Shown: positions 1 through 8,146 of the stretch, piece after piece | Layout of the letters: each line of letters starts with the position of its first letter | Position numbering within the stretch: position 1 is the stretch's first letter | Origin: CAJQQK01 sp963696075 | GTDB taxonomy: Bacteria; Pseudomonadota; Alphaproteobacteria; Rhizobiales; Hyphomicrobiaceae | Reading direction: 5' to 3' | Assembly (NCBI GenBank): GCA_963696075.1 | Contig: CAVOJD010000015.1 | Span: 186,001-250,000, forward strand | Length of the DNA: 64,000 nucleotides | The notes under the pieces: generated by a model | What the model saw: only the letters and a program-made list of their open reading frames with translations | What the model was told of the DNA's origin: nothing | The model's database searches: none | Translations under genes and position numbers: made by a program

Positions 1-2
1 CC

Positions 3-533
3 GAGGGACGGCCGACGGAGGCCAACAATTTCGCGGATGCACGCCTCGCCTATGACTGGTTGAGGGCGCAGGGCGTTGCTGCCAGCGATATCGTCCTTTA
101 TGGCGAGTCGCTGGGCAGCGGCGTTGCGGTGCATCTTGCGACACAGGTTCCGGTCGGCGGCATCATCCTGGATGCGCCGTTTACGTCAATTACCGATGTG
201 GGACAGCGGATCTATCCCTACCTGCCCGTCCGGACGTTCCTGTTCGACCGATATGACAGCCTGTCACGGATCGGGGCGATCGAGGCCCCGTTGCTGATCG
301 TGCACGGGGACCGGGATGATCTCATTCCGATCGAGATGGGGCGTAAGCTCTATCACGCAGCGCCGCAGCCCAAGACGTTTGAGGCGATTGTCGGCGGGGG
401 CCATGCCGATCATTACCTCTTCGGCTCCTATGACGTCATTCATGGGTGGATCGATGCGCGCTGGGGCCGCAAGGAGCCGTCTGCGGTGCGTGGCGGGGCT
501 GAGGGGGTGCAGTCGCCCAGCACGGTCGATTAG
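3..533 (+). CDS. Alpha/beta hydrolase, 3' part
   Basis: The reading frame is open from the first bases of the window, so the 5' end of this gene lies outside it. The visible 176 codons carry the second half of an alpha/beta hydrolase fold. The nucleophile elbow G-E-S-L-G-S-G is at about 102-122, an acid residue lies in HGDRDD at about 300-320, and the catalytic His is in GGGHADHY at about 394-417. The arrangement resembles the YqkD/BEM46-like serine hydrolases, often membrane-linked and of unknown substrate. A TTG at 60 is an internal codon and not a start, because the homologous sequence continues upstream of it. Substrate cannot be inferred. Confidence 0.8.
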   Translation, partial: EGRPTEANNFADARLAYDWLRAQGVAASDIVLYGESLGSGVAVHLATQVPVGGIILDAPFTSITDVGQRIYPYLPVRTFLFDRYDSLSRIGAIEAPLLIVHGDRDDLIPIEMGRKLYHAAPQPKTFEAIVGGGHADHYLFGSYDVIHGWIDARWGRKEPSAVRGGAEGVQSPSTVD

Positions 534-615
534 CGCGTTGTTTGACCGTGGGCGGTGATTGACCGTGGACGGTGGCGGTCGCGGTGAGGGGGCTGGCGCG
601 ATGCCCGACTCTGAA

Positions 616-652
616 ACACGAAAAAGCGCACCGGAACCCTGTTCCAGTGCGC
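616..652 (-). terminator. Intrinsic terminator after rpsU
   Basis: Inverted repeat 626-637 / 641-652 (12 bp, one mismatch, 3-nt loop). Read on the minus strand it is followed by five T (625-621). It lies 60 bases past the rpsU stop codon, as expected for the end of that transcript. Confidence 0.8.
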
Positions 653-711
653 CTAATTCTGCCGGACTGCCGTCCATCGCCGGAGGTATTGGCCTCAGGC
701 GGGATGCCAAA

Positions 712-951
712 TCAGCGGCGGGCCATCACGGGCTTGGGCTTTGAGGGCAGCAAGCCTTCGCGCTGGGCGCGCTTGCGGGCCAGCTTGCGCGCGCGGCGGA
801 TGGCTTCAGCCTTCTCGCGCGCCCGCTTTTCGGACGGTTTCTCGTAATAGTTCCGCAGCTTCATTTCGCGGAAGATACCCTCGCGCTGCATCTTCTTCTT
901 GAGCGCTTTCAGGGCCTGGTCGACGTTGTTGTCGCGAACAAGGACTTGCAC
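712..951 (-). CDS. rpsU: 30S ribosomal protein S21
   Basis: Small basic ribosomal subunit protein (79 aa), the normal length for alphaproteobacterial S21. The N-terminus MQVLVRDNNV and the following KKKMQREGIFREMK segment are hallmarks of the family; the C-terminal half is an Arg/Lys-rich helix. The start is a GTG at 949-951, preceded by purine-rich sequence (AGGATCAGGATC). The gene stands alone between two hairpins: a terminator downstream at 616-652 and a terminator-like stem at 992-1018 only about 30 bases upstream. That upstream stem may terminate purK or attenuate rpsU itself. Confidence 0.95.
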   Translation of the reverse strand: MQVLVRDNNVDQALKALKKKMQREGIFREMKLRNYYEKPSEKRAREKAEAIRRARKLARKRAQREGLLPSKPKPVMARR

Positions 952-980
952 GTAGAGTTGATCCTGATCCTATCTGTTTC

Positions 981-1018
981 AATAAAAAAGGGCCGCGCGG
1001 GCAATTTTCCCGGGCGGC
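981..1018 (-). terminator. Intrinsic terminator or rpsU leader attenuator
   Basis: On the minus strand a GC-rich stem (1014-1018 with 992-996, and 1009-1012 with 998-1001, one mismatch between them) is followed by six T (989-984). It is 100 bases past purK and 30 bases before the rpsU start. A promoter-like pair sits upstream at 1039-1067, so the hairpin could lie inside the rpsU leader. Confidence 0.65.
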
Positions 1019-1038
1019 ACCCGTGATCTCGAATGGTT

Positions 1039-1067
1039 TAGATAACAAGCCCGGTCGCAAATGTCCA
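1039..1067 (-). promoter_or_regulatory. Candidate promoter for rpsU
   Basis: Minus-strand TGGACA (1067-1062), 17-bp spacer, TATCTA (1044-1039). The -35 box matches TTGACA at five of six positions but the -10 box is weak. If used, transcription would begin just before the 992-1018 hairpin. Confidence 0.35.
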
Positions 1068-1118
1068 GGGTTTCGGCGTGACGTATCCCCGGCGCCGGGT
1101 TTTGAAGGCGGCGGGTCA

Positions 1119-2234
1119 TCACCTGGTCAGAACGCGGTTCATGTGGCCCATTTTGCGGCCTTCACGGGCTTCGTCCTTGCCGTAGAGGTGAAGTCGGGCG
1201 GCGCCGTCAGCGGCGATTTCAGGCCAGCGGTCGACGTCGGAGCCGATCAGGTTGATCATCTCGATGTCGCAGCGGCGGGTGGTGGGGCCAAGGGGCCAGC
1301 GGCAAATGGCGCGGATGTGGTTTTCGAACTGATCGGTGATGCAGGCGTCCATCGTCCAGTGGCCGGAATTGTGGACACGGGGGGCGATTTCGTTGACGCG
1401 CAGGGACGGGCCGGCGCCGTCGGCCATGACGAAGAGTTCGACGGCAAGGACGCCGACGTAGTCGAGGGCTTCGGCGATCGACTGGGCGATGGCGCGGGCT
1501 TCGGCGGCGATTTCCGGTGAGACGATGCCATCGGTGACGGTTGAGCGGCGCAGGATGCCGCCGCGATGCTCGTTGCGGGGGATGTCGTAGAAGGCCAATT
1601 TGCCGTCGGCGGCGCGCACGATGATGATCGAGACCTCGAAGGCGAAATCGATCCGCTTTTCAAGGATCAAGGGCACGCCGGCCATGGTCTTGCAGGCCGC
1701 TTTCAGCTCGTCGAGGGTGGTCACGGGGACCTGGCCCTTGCCGTCGTAGCCGAGGCGGCGGGTCTTGACGATGCCGGGCAGCAGGCCCTCGGCTTCGGGG
1801 GGGAGGTTGTCGGCGGTGGTGATTTTCACATACGGGGCAACGGGGATCGAGAGGGCGGAGATGAAGTTCTTCTCGGCCAGACGATCCTGGGCAACGGCGA
1901 GGGCCCGGGAGGGGGGGCTGACGGGGCGCTGGGCTGCGAGGTGGACGGCGGCGGTGACGGGGACGTTCTCGAATTCGTAGGTGATGACGTCGACGTTGCG
2001 GGCAAAATGCTCGAGGGCTTCGAGGTCGTCATAGCTGCCAATCGTCAGGCTTTCGGCGACGGAGGCGGCGGGCGGTGCGTCGATGTCTGAATAGACATGA
2101 CAATGAAAGCCCAGTTGGGCGGCCGACATGGCGAGCATGCGGCCGAGCTGGCCACCGCCGAGAATGCCGATGCGGCTGCCGGGCGGCAGGGCGTTTCGCC
2201 GGCGTATCGCGGCGCTGGATTCAGGCATTGTCAT
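1119..2234 (-). CDS. purK: 5-(carboxyamino)imidazole ribonucleotide synthase
   Basis: PurK converts AIR plus bicarbonate and ATP to N5-CAIR in de novo purine synthesis. The 371-aa protein begins with a biotin-carboxylase-like Rossmann segment (GILGGGQLGRML, about residues 23-34), followed by YEFENVP, and then an ATP-grasp core with KTRRLGYDGKGQ in the middle and RVNEIAPRVHNSGH near the C-terminus, where the metal/ATP site lies. Length is usual. Its ATG lies inside the end of purE (14-bp overlap), so the two are very likely translationally coupled; PurK's product is the substrate of PurE. The hairpin at 992-1018 may end the transcript. Confidence 0.95.
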   Translation of the reverse strand: MTMPESSAAIRRRNALPPGSRIGILGGGQLGRMLAMSAAQLGFHCHVYSDIDAPPAASVAESLTIGSYDDLEALEHFARNVDVITYEFENVPVTAAVHLAAQRPVSPPSRALAVAQDRLAEKNFISALSIPVAPYVKITTADNLPPEAEGLLPGIVKTRRLGYDGKGQVPVTTLDELKAACKTMAGVPLILEKRIDFAFEVSIIIVRAADGKLAFYDIPRNEHRGGILRRSTVTDGIVSPEIAAEARAIAQSIAEALDYVGVLAVELFVMADGAGPSLRVNEIAPRVHNSGHWTMDACITDQFENHIRAICRWPLGPTTRRCDIEMINLIGSDVDRWPEIAADGAARLHLYGKDEAREGRKMGHMNRVLTR

Positions 2235-2718
2235 CGGGCTGGTCCGCGACGGCTTCGCTTCGGGCGCGGCGCCAGGCGCTCAAACGGTCGGCAAGGGCGG
2301 TGTCTGTGGTTGCAAGCATGGCGGCGGCGAGGAGGGCTGCGTTTGTCGCGCCGGCGTTGCCGATCGCGAGAGTGCCGACGGGGACGCCCGCGGGCATCTG
2401 GACGATCGAATAAAGGCTGTCGATGCCTTTCATCGTCCGGCTCTCGATGGGGACACCGAGGACGGGGAGGGCGGTGAAGGAGGCGACCATGCCGGGCAAG
2501 TGGGCGGCGCCGCCGGCGCCGGCGATGATGACCTTCAAGCCGCGGCCGGCTGCTTCCTTGGCGTAGGCGACCATGCGGTCAGGGGTGCGGTGGGCGGAGA
2601 CGATGCGGCATTCGTGAGGGATTGAAAGCGCCTCGCAGATCTCGGCGGCATGGCGCATGGTCGGCCAGTCCGACTGGCTGCCCATGATGATACCGACGTT
2701 CGGCGTCGCCACCGTCAT
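2221..2718 (-). CDS. purE: 5-(carboxyamino)imidazole ribonucleotide mutase
   Basis: Class I PurE (165 aa), which moves the carboxylate of N5-CAIR to give CAIR. The motifs GSQSDWPTM near the N-terminus and VSAHRTPDRM (the SAHR active-site loop) identify it. I chose the ATG at 2716-2718 because GGAGG stands six bases upstream and the homologous sequence begins there. A longer frame up to 2784 would run through the likely promoter and is unlikely to be used. First gene of a purE-purK operon; a sigma70-like promoter lies at 2756-2784. Confidence 0.95.
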   Translation of the reverse strand: MTVATPNVGIIMGSQSDWPTMRHAAEICEALSIPHECRIVSAHRTPDRMVAYAKEAAGRGLKVIIAGAGGAAHLPGMVASFTALPVLGVPIESRTMKGIDSLYSIVQMPAGVPVGTLAIGNAGATNAALLAAAMLATTDTALADRLSAWRRARSEAVADQPDDNA

Positions 2719-2755
2719 CGAATTCCTCCGCTTTGTTCGCCCGCGAGAAAAGGGG

Positions 2756-2784
2756 GCAATATCGGCATTAAGGTCGTTTGACAA
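2756..2784 (-). promoter_or_regulatory. Candidate promoter for purEK
   Basis: Minus-strand TTGTCA (2784-2779), 17-bp spacer, TATTGC (2761-2756). This gives a short leader to the purE ATG at 2718. Sequence match only. Confidence 0.5.
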
Positions 2785-2838
2785 GCGTCACGGCCGGGCC
2801 GTCACCTGGGGGGATTGGCGGTGGCCGGGGACGTGACC

Positions 2839-3045
2839 TCAGGCGATGATGTCGGGAAACAGGCGATCCTCGAGATTTGAGATCTGATCCTTCAGTGCCA
2901 GCTTCTTTTTCTTCAGCCGCTTCAGCGTGATCTGATCATGGGCGGCTATCAATTCGATCTCTTCGATCTGCCGGTCGAGATCACGATGCTCGGCGCGCAG
3001 ATCGGAGAGCTTGTCGCGCAGTAAAGATTCTTCCTGACTGTCCAT
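2839..3045 (-). CDS. DUF465 (YdcH-like) small coiled-coil protein
   Basis: Small, highly charged 68-aa protein, helical throughout, with a Lys-rich KRLKKKKLALKDQI stretch followed by a short tail ending FPDIIA. This is typical of the DUF465/YdcH family, common in alphaproteobacteria and of unknown function. The start is placed at the ATG giving MDSQEESLL; a longer frame reaching 3174 is open, but its extra residues are unlike the family. No strong ribosome-binding site is visible. A second, divergent family member is at 3345. Confidence 0.8.
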   Translation of the reverse strand: MDSQEESLLRDKLSDLRAEHRDLDRQIEEIELIAAHDQITLKRLKKKKLALKDQISNLEDRLFPDIIA

Positions 3046-3344
3046 AGATATTGTGTCTACCACTCGACAAGGCCCGACTTGAAGGGCGAACCGGCAATTT
3101 TCGTCAACTATCGCGAGGTTCGCGGCAACAGGCAAGCCGTGTGCCGCGAGGTACCCACATGAGACGGGTTTCAAGGTGTAACCGGTGGTGGTTTCGGGAC
3201 TTATATGGACGGTTCGTACAGCTTTAGAGGTATTGTCACAGTCAATTACAAAAATTGTTCAACAAGGTTGGCTCGCAATTAGACAGCATGACAATTCTCT
3301 GACACCATCCGAGTTGTCGATCACGCAACTGAAGGAGGTCTTGG

Positions 3345-3527
3345 ATGTCATTATCAGGTCATCTCGCCGAACTTTCACAGAAGCACAGGGTGCTTGAGCA
3401 AAAGCTTCATGAAGCCCTGGTCCACCCATCGACGAGTGATGAAGAAGTTGCGCGGATCAAGCGTGAAAAACTCAAGATTAAAGACGAGATTCAGCGGCTC
3501 AGCGGAAATGGTGAGACGCAGCACTGA
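3345..3527 (+). CDS. DUF465 (YdcH-like) small coiled-coil protein
   Basis: 60-aa charged helical protein of the DUF465 type (MSLSGHLAEL start; repeated heptad-like charged segments; KREKLKIKDEI near the end). A strong Shine-Dalgarno (AAGGAGG) precedes the ATG. It is divergent from the DUF465 gene ending at 2839. The 299-base spacer between them is visibly A+T-richer than its surroundings and must hold both promoters, though I could not pick convincing boxes. Function unknown. Confidence 0.85.
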   Translation: MSLSGHLAELSQKHRVLEQKLHEALVHPSTSDEEVARIKREKLKIKDEIQRLSGNGETQH

Positions 3528-3547
3528 TTAGTTCTGCCCGCGTTCGG

Positions 3548-3571
3548 CGCGCTGCCGTTCGCGGCAGCGCG
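3548..3571. other. Strong stem-loop between convergent genes
   Basis: Perfect 10-bp stem (3548-3557 / 3562-3571) closed by a TTCG tetraloop, between the convergent DUF465 and acyl-CoA ligase genes. No T-run follows on either strand, so it is not a classical intrinsic terminator; it may protect 3' ends. Confidence 0.5.
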
Positions 3572-3637
3572 GCCATGGCAGTGGTTTGGTTCCGCTTGCG
3601 CCAGCTGTTTCCTATCGCCTGCGCCATGTCCTATAGC

Positions 3638-5269
3638 CTACGCCATGTCGCGGGCGATATCGCGCAGGCGGAATTTCTGGATTTTACCGGTCGATGTCTT
3701 TGGAATTTCCCGGAACACGACGGTTCGCGGGCATTTGAATGCTGCGAGGCGCTCGCGGCACCAGGCGATGACGTCTTCCGGCGTCAGGGACTGTCCGGGT
3801 GCCAGTTCGATGAAGGCGCACGGCGTCTCACCCCACTTTTCATCCGGTTTGGCGACGACGGCGCAGTGCGCGATGGCGGGATGGGCGTAGAGGACATCTT
3901 CGACCTCGATTGAGGAAATGTTCTCGCCGCCCGAGATGATGATGTCCTTGGAGCGGTCCTTGAGCTGGATGTAGCCGTCGGGATGGCGCACGCCGAGATC
4001 GCCGGAATGGAACCAGCCGCCGGCGAAGGCCTCCTCCGTCGCCTTCGGGTTCTTGAGATAGCCCTTCATGACGATGTTGCCGCGGAACATGACCTCGCCG
4101 AGGGTTTCGCCGTCCTGGGGGACGGGTGTCATCGTTGCCGGGTCCATCACGTCGAGGTCTTCGAGGGCTGGATAACGCACGCCCTGGCGGGCCTTGCGGG
4201 CGGCCTGTTCTGGCGGACTGAGGCTTTCCCATTCGGCATGCCAATCGTTGACGACGGCGGGGCCATAGGTCTCGGTCAGGCCGTAGACGTGGGTGACGTT
4301 GAAGCCGGCGCTGGCCATGCGGGCGAGGATCGATTCAGGGGGAGGGGCTGCCGCGGTGATGAATTCGACGGTGTGGGGAAGGTCGCGGCGCTCGGTTTCA
4401 TCGGCGTTGAGGAGCGTCGACATGACGATCGGCGCGCCGCACAGATGGGTGACGCCGTGGTCTGCGATCAGATCGAAGATTGCCTTGGCGCGGACCCATC
4501 TGAGGCAGACGTGGGTGCCGGCGACGGCCGATAAGGTCCAGGGGAAGCACCACCCGTTGCAGTGGAACATGGGCAGCGTCCAAAGATAGATGGGGTGCTT
4601 GGCCATGTTGCCGGAGAGGATGTTGGCGTAGCACATCAGTGTTGCGCCGCGATGGTGGTAGACGACGCCCTTGGGGTTGCCGGTGGTGCCGCTGGTGTAG
4701 TTGAGCGTGATGGCGTTCCATTCATCCTCGGGCATGCGCCAGGCGAAATCGGGATCGCCGGCCGCGATGAATTCCTCGTAGTCGTTATAGGAGAGGCGGT
4801 CGGCCTCCTGGGGGAACTCCTTGTCGTCGACGTCGATGACGAAGGGGTCGACCTTGGCGAGGGCGAGGGCTTCGCGCATGACGGGGGCGAACTCGCGATC
4901 GACGATCAGGACCTTGGTGTTGGCGTGATCGAGCTGGAAGGCGATGATGGCTGCGTCGAGGCGGGTGTTGAGGGAATGGAGGACGGCGCCGGTCATGGGC
5001 ACGCCGTAGTGGGCCTCGATCATTTCCGGGGTGTTGGGCAACATGACGGTGACGGTGTCGCCGACGCCGATGTAGCGCTGGGCAAGGGCAGAGGCGAGGC
5101 GGCGGGCGCGGGCGTAGAGCTCGGCGTAGGTGCGGCGCATGCGGCCATGAATGACGGCGGTTTGATCGGGATGGATACTGGCTGCGCGCGCGAGGAAGGA
5201 AAGCGGCGTCAGGGGCTGATGGTTCGCGGCGGTCTTGGGGAGATGTTCTTCGAACGGGTTGTGGTGCAT
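3638..5269 (-). CDS. AMP-forming acyl-CoA synthetase
   Basis: Acyl-CoA ligase of the ANL superfamily (543 aa): activates a carboxylic acid with ATP to an acyl-adenylate and transfers it to CoA. Visible motifs in order: P-loop TSGTTGNPK (about 192-200), GLTETYGP (about 330-337), GWFHSGDL (about 418-425), hinge SGGENISS, and the catalytic Lys in KTSTGKIQKF near the C-terminus. The layout matches the group with medium-chain (AlkK-like) and methylmercaptopropionate (DmdB-like) ligases; the substrate cannot be decided from sequence. Stands alone, with no CoA-pathway partner adjacent. Confidence 0.88.
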   Translation of the reverse strand: MHHNPFEEHLPKTAANHQPLTPLSFLARAASIHPDQTAVIHGRMRRTYAELYARARRLASALAQRYIGVGDTVTVMLPNTPEMIEAHYGVPMTGAVLHSLNTRLDAAIIAFQLDHANTKVLIVDREFAPVMREALALAKVDPFVIDVDDKEFPQEADRLSYNDYEEFIAAGDPDFAWRMPEDEWNAITLNYTSGTTGNPKGVVYHHRGATLMCYANILSGNMAKHPIYLWTLPMFHCNGWCFPWTLSAVAGTHVCLRWVRAKAIFDLIADHGVTHLCGAPIVMSTLLNADETERRDLPHTVEFITAAAPPPESILARMASAGFNVTHVYGLTETYGPAVVNDWHAEWESLSPPEQAARKARQGVRYPALEDLDVMDPATMTPVPQDGETLGEVMFRGNIVMKGYLKNPKATEEAFAGGWFHSGDLGVRHPDGYIQLKDRSKDIIISGGENISSIEVEDVLYAHPAIAHCAVVAKPDEKWGETPCAFIELAPGQSLTPEDVIAWCRERLAAFKCPRTVVFREIPKTSTGKIQKFRLRDIARDMA

Positions 5270-5382
5270 TGCCGGCTCGCTGGTCCGATCACGGGGAGTG
5301 GCGCCGGGCCTCGTTTGGCCGTGCGCACGTGGATGGACTGGTGAAGCTAGTTTAGGAGTGCGCCACTGGCAATCGTGGTCTC

Positions 5383-5433
5383 AGGAAATAGAAGACCGCC
5401 CGCGCCCAAGGGAGGGGATGGCGCGGGCGGTCT
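5383..5433 (-). terminator. Intrinsic terminator of the secreted-protein gene
   Basis: Perfect 14-bp inverted repeat (5393-5406 / 5420-5433). On the minus strand it is followed by a T-rich stretch (TCTATTTCC), 25 bases past the stop codon at 5458. Confidence 0.8.
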
Positions 5434-5457
5434 GATCGACCAGGCTGCGAGACCCGA

Positions 5458-5808
5458 TCAGCAGCGGCGGTCGAATTTGTTGCAGGCGCGGTAGTTGCCG
5501 TCTTCACAGCGGTACATCCAGCGGCGGCAGCGGCGCTCGTGGCTTGATTCGTAGCTGTCGCTGTAGCGGTGCGACTGATGGGCGATGGCGGCGGCGCCGA
5601 GGATGCCAAGCGCGATGCCGGCTGCGATCTTGCCACCGTGGCGGCGTCCTCCGCCGCGGCGGCCGTTGGTCTTGTGGACGATGCTCTGGCTGGCTTCGGT
5701 GGTCGGGGCCTTGGCGGCGGCGAAGCCTGCCATCTGGGCGTTGGCTGAGCCGGTCGAGATCGAGGTCATCAGGACGGCTGCGGCGGCGAGTGCGGTGAAG
5801 GTTTTCAT
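5458..5808 (-). CDS. Small secreted Cys-rich protein of unknown function
   Basis: 116-aa protein with a clear signal peptide (MKTFTALAAA..., cleavage likely after SANAQ). A glycine-rich hydrophobic stretch follows (about 60-76, GIALGILGAAAIA) and then a basic C-terminal tail with four Cys in the last 25 residues (RRC..YRC..RAC..RRC), suggesting two disulfides. The ATG at 5806-5808 is chosen because of the AAGGAGA ribosome-binding site. The upstream region carries the 18-bp palindrome also found before the secreted gene at 14170-14556, so the two may be co-regulated. No family recognised. Confidence 0.7.
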   Translation of the reverse strand: MKTFTALAAAAVLMTSISTGSANAQMAGFAAAKAPTTEASQSIVHKTNGRRGGGRRHGGKIAAGIALGILGAAAIAHQSHRYSDSYESSHERRCRRWMYRCEDGNYRACNKFDRRC

Positions 5809-5905
5809 TGTTCGGGTCTCCTTGGGGGTCGGTTGGGTCTCGTTGGTTTCTCGGGGCGTCATTTGTTGTTGACGAGACCAACATGGCCCGATGTCCCGCG
5901 GGGCG

Positions 5906-5923
5906 CTGTTCCCGGCGGAACAG
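5906..5923. promoter_or_regulatory. 18-bp palindrome shared with 14630-14647
   Basis: CTGTTCC-N4-GGAACAG, about 100 bases upstream of the secreted-protein start at 5808. The identical 18 bp occur in reverse orientation at 14630-14647, also upstream of a secreted-protein gene, and the flanks (GCG before, GGC after on the plus strand) agree too. No T-run follows, so it is not a terminator. It fits an operator for a dimeric regulator. It lies in the 319-base divergent spacer to prpE (5809-6127), where I see no gene. Confidence 0.55.
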
Positions 5924-6127
5924 GGCAGAGATAAAAATTCGAAATTCGGGAGAAAGTTCTCGATTGTCTCGATGAGGCGGGTGACGCGGTCCGCGGCCGC
6001 ATGATGGGCCGCCTAAAGTTTGATGGCGGCAAGGCTTGCGGTCAGCCACAAAGGGTTGTTCAAAAAGGTCAAGACAGATGCCGGCGATGTCGCTCAGGCA
6101 TCGGCAAGTTTACTGAGGAGGCGCGCG

Positions 6128-8041
6128 ATGTCCCGCTATCACGAGGTTTATTCAGCCTGGAAGGATGATCCGGAGGCGTTCTGGGCGGAGGCTGCCAAGG
6201 AGATCTCGTGGTTCAAGCCGTGGGACAAGGTGTTCGACCCCTACATGGGTGAATACGGGCGGTGGTTTGCGGGCTCTGAGTGCAATACCGCCTACAACTG
6301 CCTCGACCGGCACGTGGAGGCGGGACGCGGCGGGCAGGCTGCCATCATTTACGACAGCCCGATCACGAACAAGAAGCAGACGATCACCTACGAGCAGCTT
6401 CGCGACAAGGTCGCGCTGTTCGCGCAGGTGTTGGCTGACCGGGGCGTGGAGAAGGGTGACCGGGTCATCGTCTACATGCCGATGGTGCCGGAGGCCGCGG
6501 TCGCAATGCTTGCGTGCGCGCGGCTGGGGGCGATCCATTCGGTGGTGTTTGGCGGGTTCGCGGCGAACGAGCTTGCGACACGGATCGATGACTGCGCGCC
6601 CAAAGCAATCGTTGCCGCGTCGTGCGGGATCGAGCCGGGGCGGGTGGTTGAATACAAGCCGCTGATCGATCATGCGATCGAGCTTTCGAAGCACAAGCCC
6701 GAGACGTGCATCATCCTGCAACGGCCGCAGGCGGAGGCGAGCCTTGTCGAGGGGCGCGATATCGATTGGGCCGAAGCGGTCGGCAAGGCGGAAGAAGAGG
6801 AACGGTTTGCGCCGTGTGTGCCGGTGGCGGGGACCGATCCCCTCTACATCCTCTACACCTCCGGCACGACGGGCAATCCGAAGGGCGTGGTGCGCGATAA
6901 CGCCGGGCACATGGTGGCGCTCAAGTGGACGATGGGTGCGATCTACGACATCAAGCCGGGGGAAGTGTTCTGGGCTGCCTCGGATGTCGGCTGGGTGGTC
7001 GGGCATTCCTATATCGTCTATGCGCCGCTGCTGCACGGGGCGACGACGATCCTGTTCGAGGGCAAGCCGGTCGGCACGCCGGATGCCGGCGTCTTCTGGC
7101 GGGTGATCGCGGAGCACAAGGTGGCGGCGATGTTCACCGCGCCGACGGCGTTCCGGGCGATCAAGAAGGAAGATCCGGCCGGGGACTTCATTTCGAAATA
7201 TGACCTGTCAAATTTCCGCACGCTGTTTCTTGCCGGTGAGCGGGCCGATCCCGACACGATCAAGTGGGCGGAAGAAAAGCTCAAGGTGCCGGTGATCGAT
7301 CACTGGTGGCAGACGGAGACGGGATGGTCGATCTGCGCCAACCCGGTCGGGCTCGGGCAGTTGCCGGTCAAGTACGGTTCGCCGACGGTGCCGATGCCGG
7401 GATACGACCTGGAGGTGCTGGACGAAAATGCGCAGCCGGTTGCGGCCGGGGAGACGGGGACGCTGGCGGTGAAGCTGCCGTTGCCGCCGTCGGCGCTGCC
7501 GACGCTCTGGAATTCGCCGGAGCGTTTCCGATCGAGCTATCTGGCGGAACTGCCCGGCTACTACACAACGTCGGATGCCGGCTACAAGGACGCGGACGGT
7601 TATGTCTACGTGATGGCGCGCACGGACGATGTCATCAACGTGGCGGGGCACCGGTTGTCGACGGGGCAGATGGAAGAGGTGGTCGCGGGGCACAAGGATG
7701 TCGCGGAGTGCGCGGTGATCGGTGTCCACGACGATCTGAAGGGACAGTTGCCGGTCGGCTACATCGTGCTGAACGGTGGGATCAACCGGGATGAAGCGGA
7801 GATCGAGCGGGAAGTCGTGAAGCTGGTGCGTGAGGAGATCGGGCCGGTTGCCGCGTTCAAGAACGTGCTGACGGTGCAGCGGTTGCCGAAGACGCGGTCG
7901 GGCAAGATCCTGCGCGGTACGATGCGGTCGATTGCGGATGCACAGGACTGGAAGATGCCGGCGACAATTGATGATCCGGCGATCCTGGACGAGATTACCG
8001 CGGCGATGAAGGCGCGGGGGATGATCCGGGACGCAAAGTAA
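6128..8041 (+). CDS. prpE: Propionyl-CoA synthetase
   Basis: Acetyl-CoA-synthetase-like ligase (637 aa) best matching the propionate-CoA ligase PrpE. Evidence: the N-terminal ACS-type domain (YSAWKDDPEAFW), the signature SGTTGNPKGVVRDNAGH (about 244-260; the VRDN-GH sequence is characteristic of PrpE), WWQTETGW in the adenylation domain, and the catalytic Lys in KTRSGKILRG near residue 594, a site often regulated by acylation in this family. The ATG at 6128 has a GAGGAGG site. It supplies propionyl-CoA to the methylmalonyl or methylcitrate route, neither of which is in view. Confidence 0.9.
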   Translation: MSRYHEVYSAWKDDPEAFWAEAAKEISWFKPWDKVFDPYMGEYGRWFAGSECNTAYNCLDRHVEAGRGGQAAIIYDSPITNKKQTITYEQLRDKVALFAQVLADRGVEKGDRVIVYMPMVPEAAVAMLACARLGAIHSVVFGGFAANELATRIDDCAPKAIVAASCGIEPGRVVEYKPLIDHAIELSKHKPETCIILQRPQAEASLVEGRDIDWAEAVGKAEEEERFAPCVPVAGTDPLYILYTSGTTGNPKGVVRDNAGHMVALKWTMGAIYDIKPGEVFWAASDVGWVVGHSYIVYAPLLHGATTILFEGKPVGTPDAGVFWRVIAEHKVAAMFTAPTAFRAIKKEDPAGDFISKYDLSNFRTLFLAGERADPDTIKWAEEKLKVPVIDHWWQTETGWSICANPVGLGQLPVKYGSPTVPMPGYDLEVLDENAQPVAAGETGTLAVKLPLPPSALPTLWNSPERFRSSYLAELPGYYTTSDAGYKDADGYVYVMARTDDVINVAGHRLSTGQMEEVVAGHKDVAECAVIGVHDDLKGQLPVGYIVLNGGINRDEAEIEREVVKLVREEIGPVAAFKNVLTVQRLPKTRSGKILRGTMRSIADAQDWKMPATIDDPAILDEITAAMKARGMIRDAK

Positions 8042-8146
8042 GTCGTGCGTCGGTGCGAAAATTTGTTTTCGACGTGCGCGGTTTCGTGAGATCGTGGGCG
8101 CCGGTCCGGACATCGTCGGGCCGGCGTTTCTTGTTGGGGGCTGGAC

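Noticed and set aside
3548..3571. Intrinsic terminator between the DUF465 and acyl-CoA ligase genes
   Set aside because: Excellent stem but no T-run on either strand; listed as a stem-loop only.
4562..5344. Plus-strand frame opposite the acyl-CoA ligase
   Set aside because: Low-complexity Gly/Val/Asp composition and complete overlap with a well-supported gene.
5906..5923. EcfG (general stress sigma) -35 element GGAAC
   Set aside because: The matching CGTT -10 box is absent at the required 16-17-base spacing at both 5906 and 14630, so an operator-type palindrome fits better.
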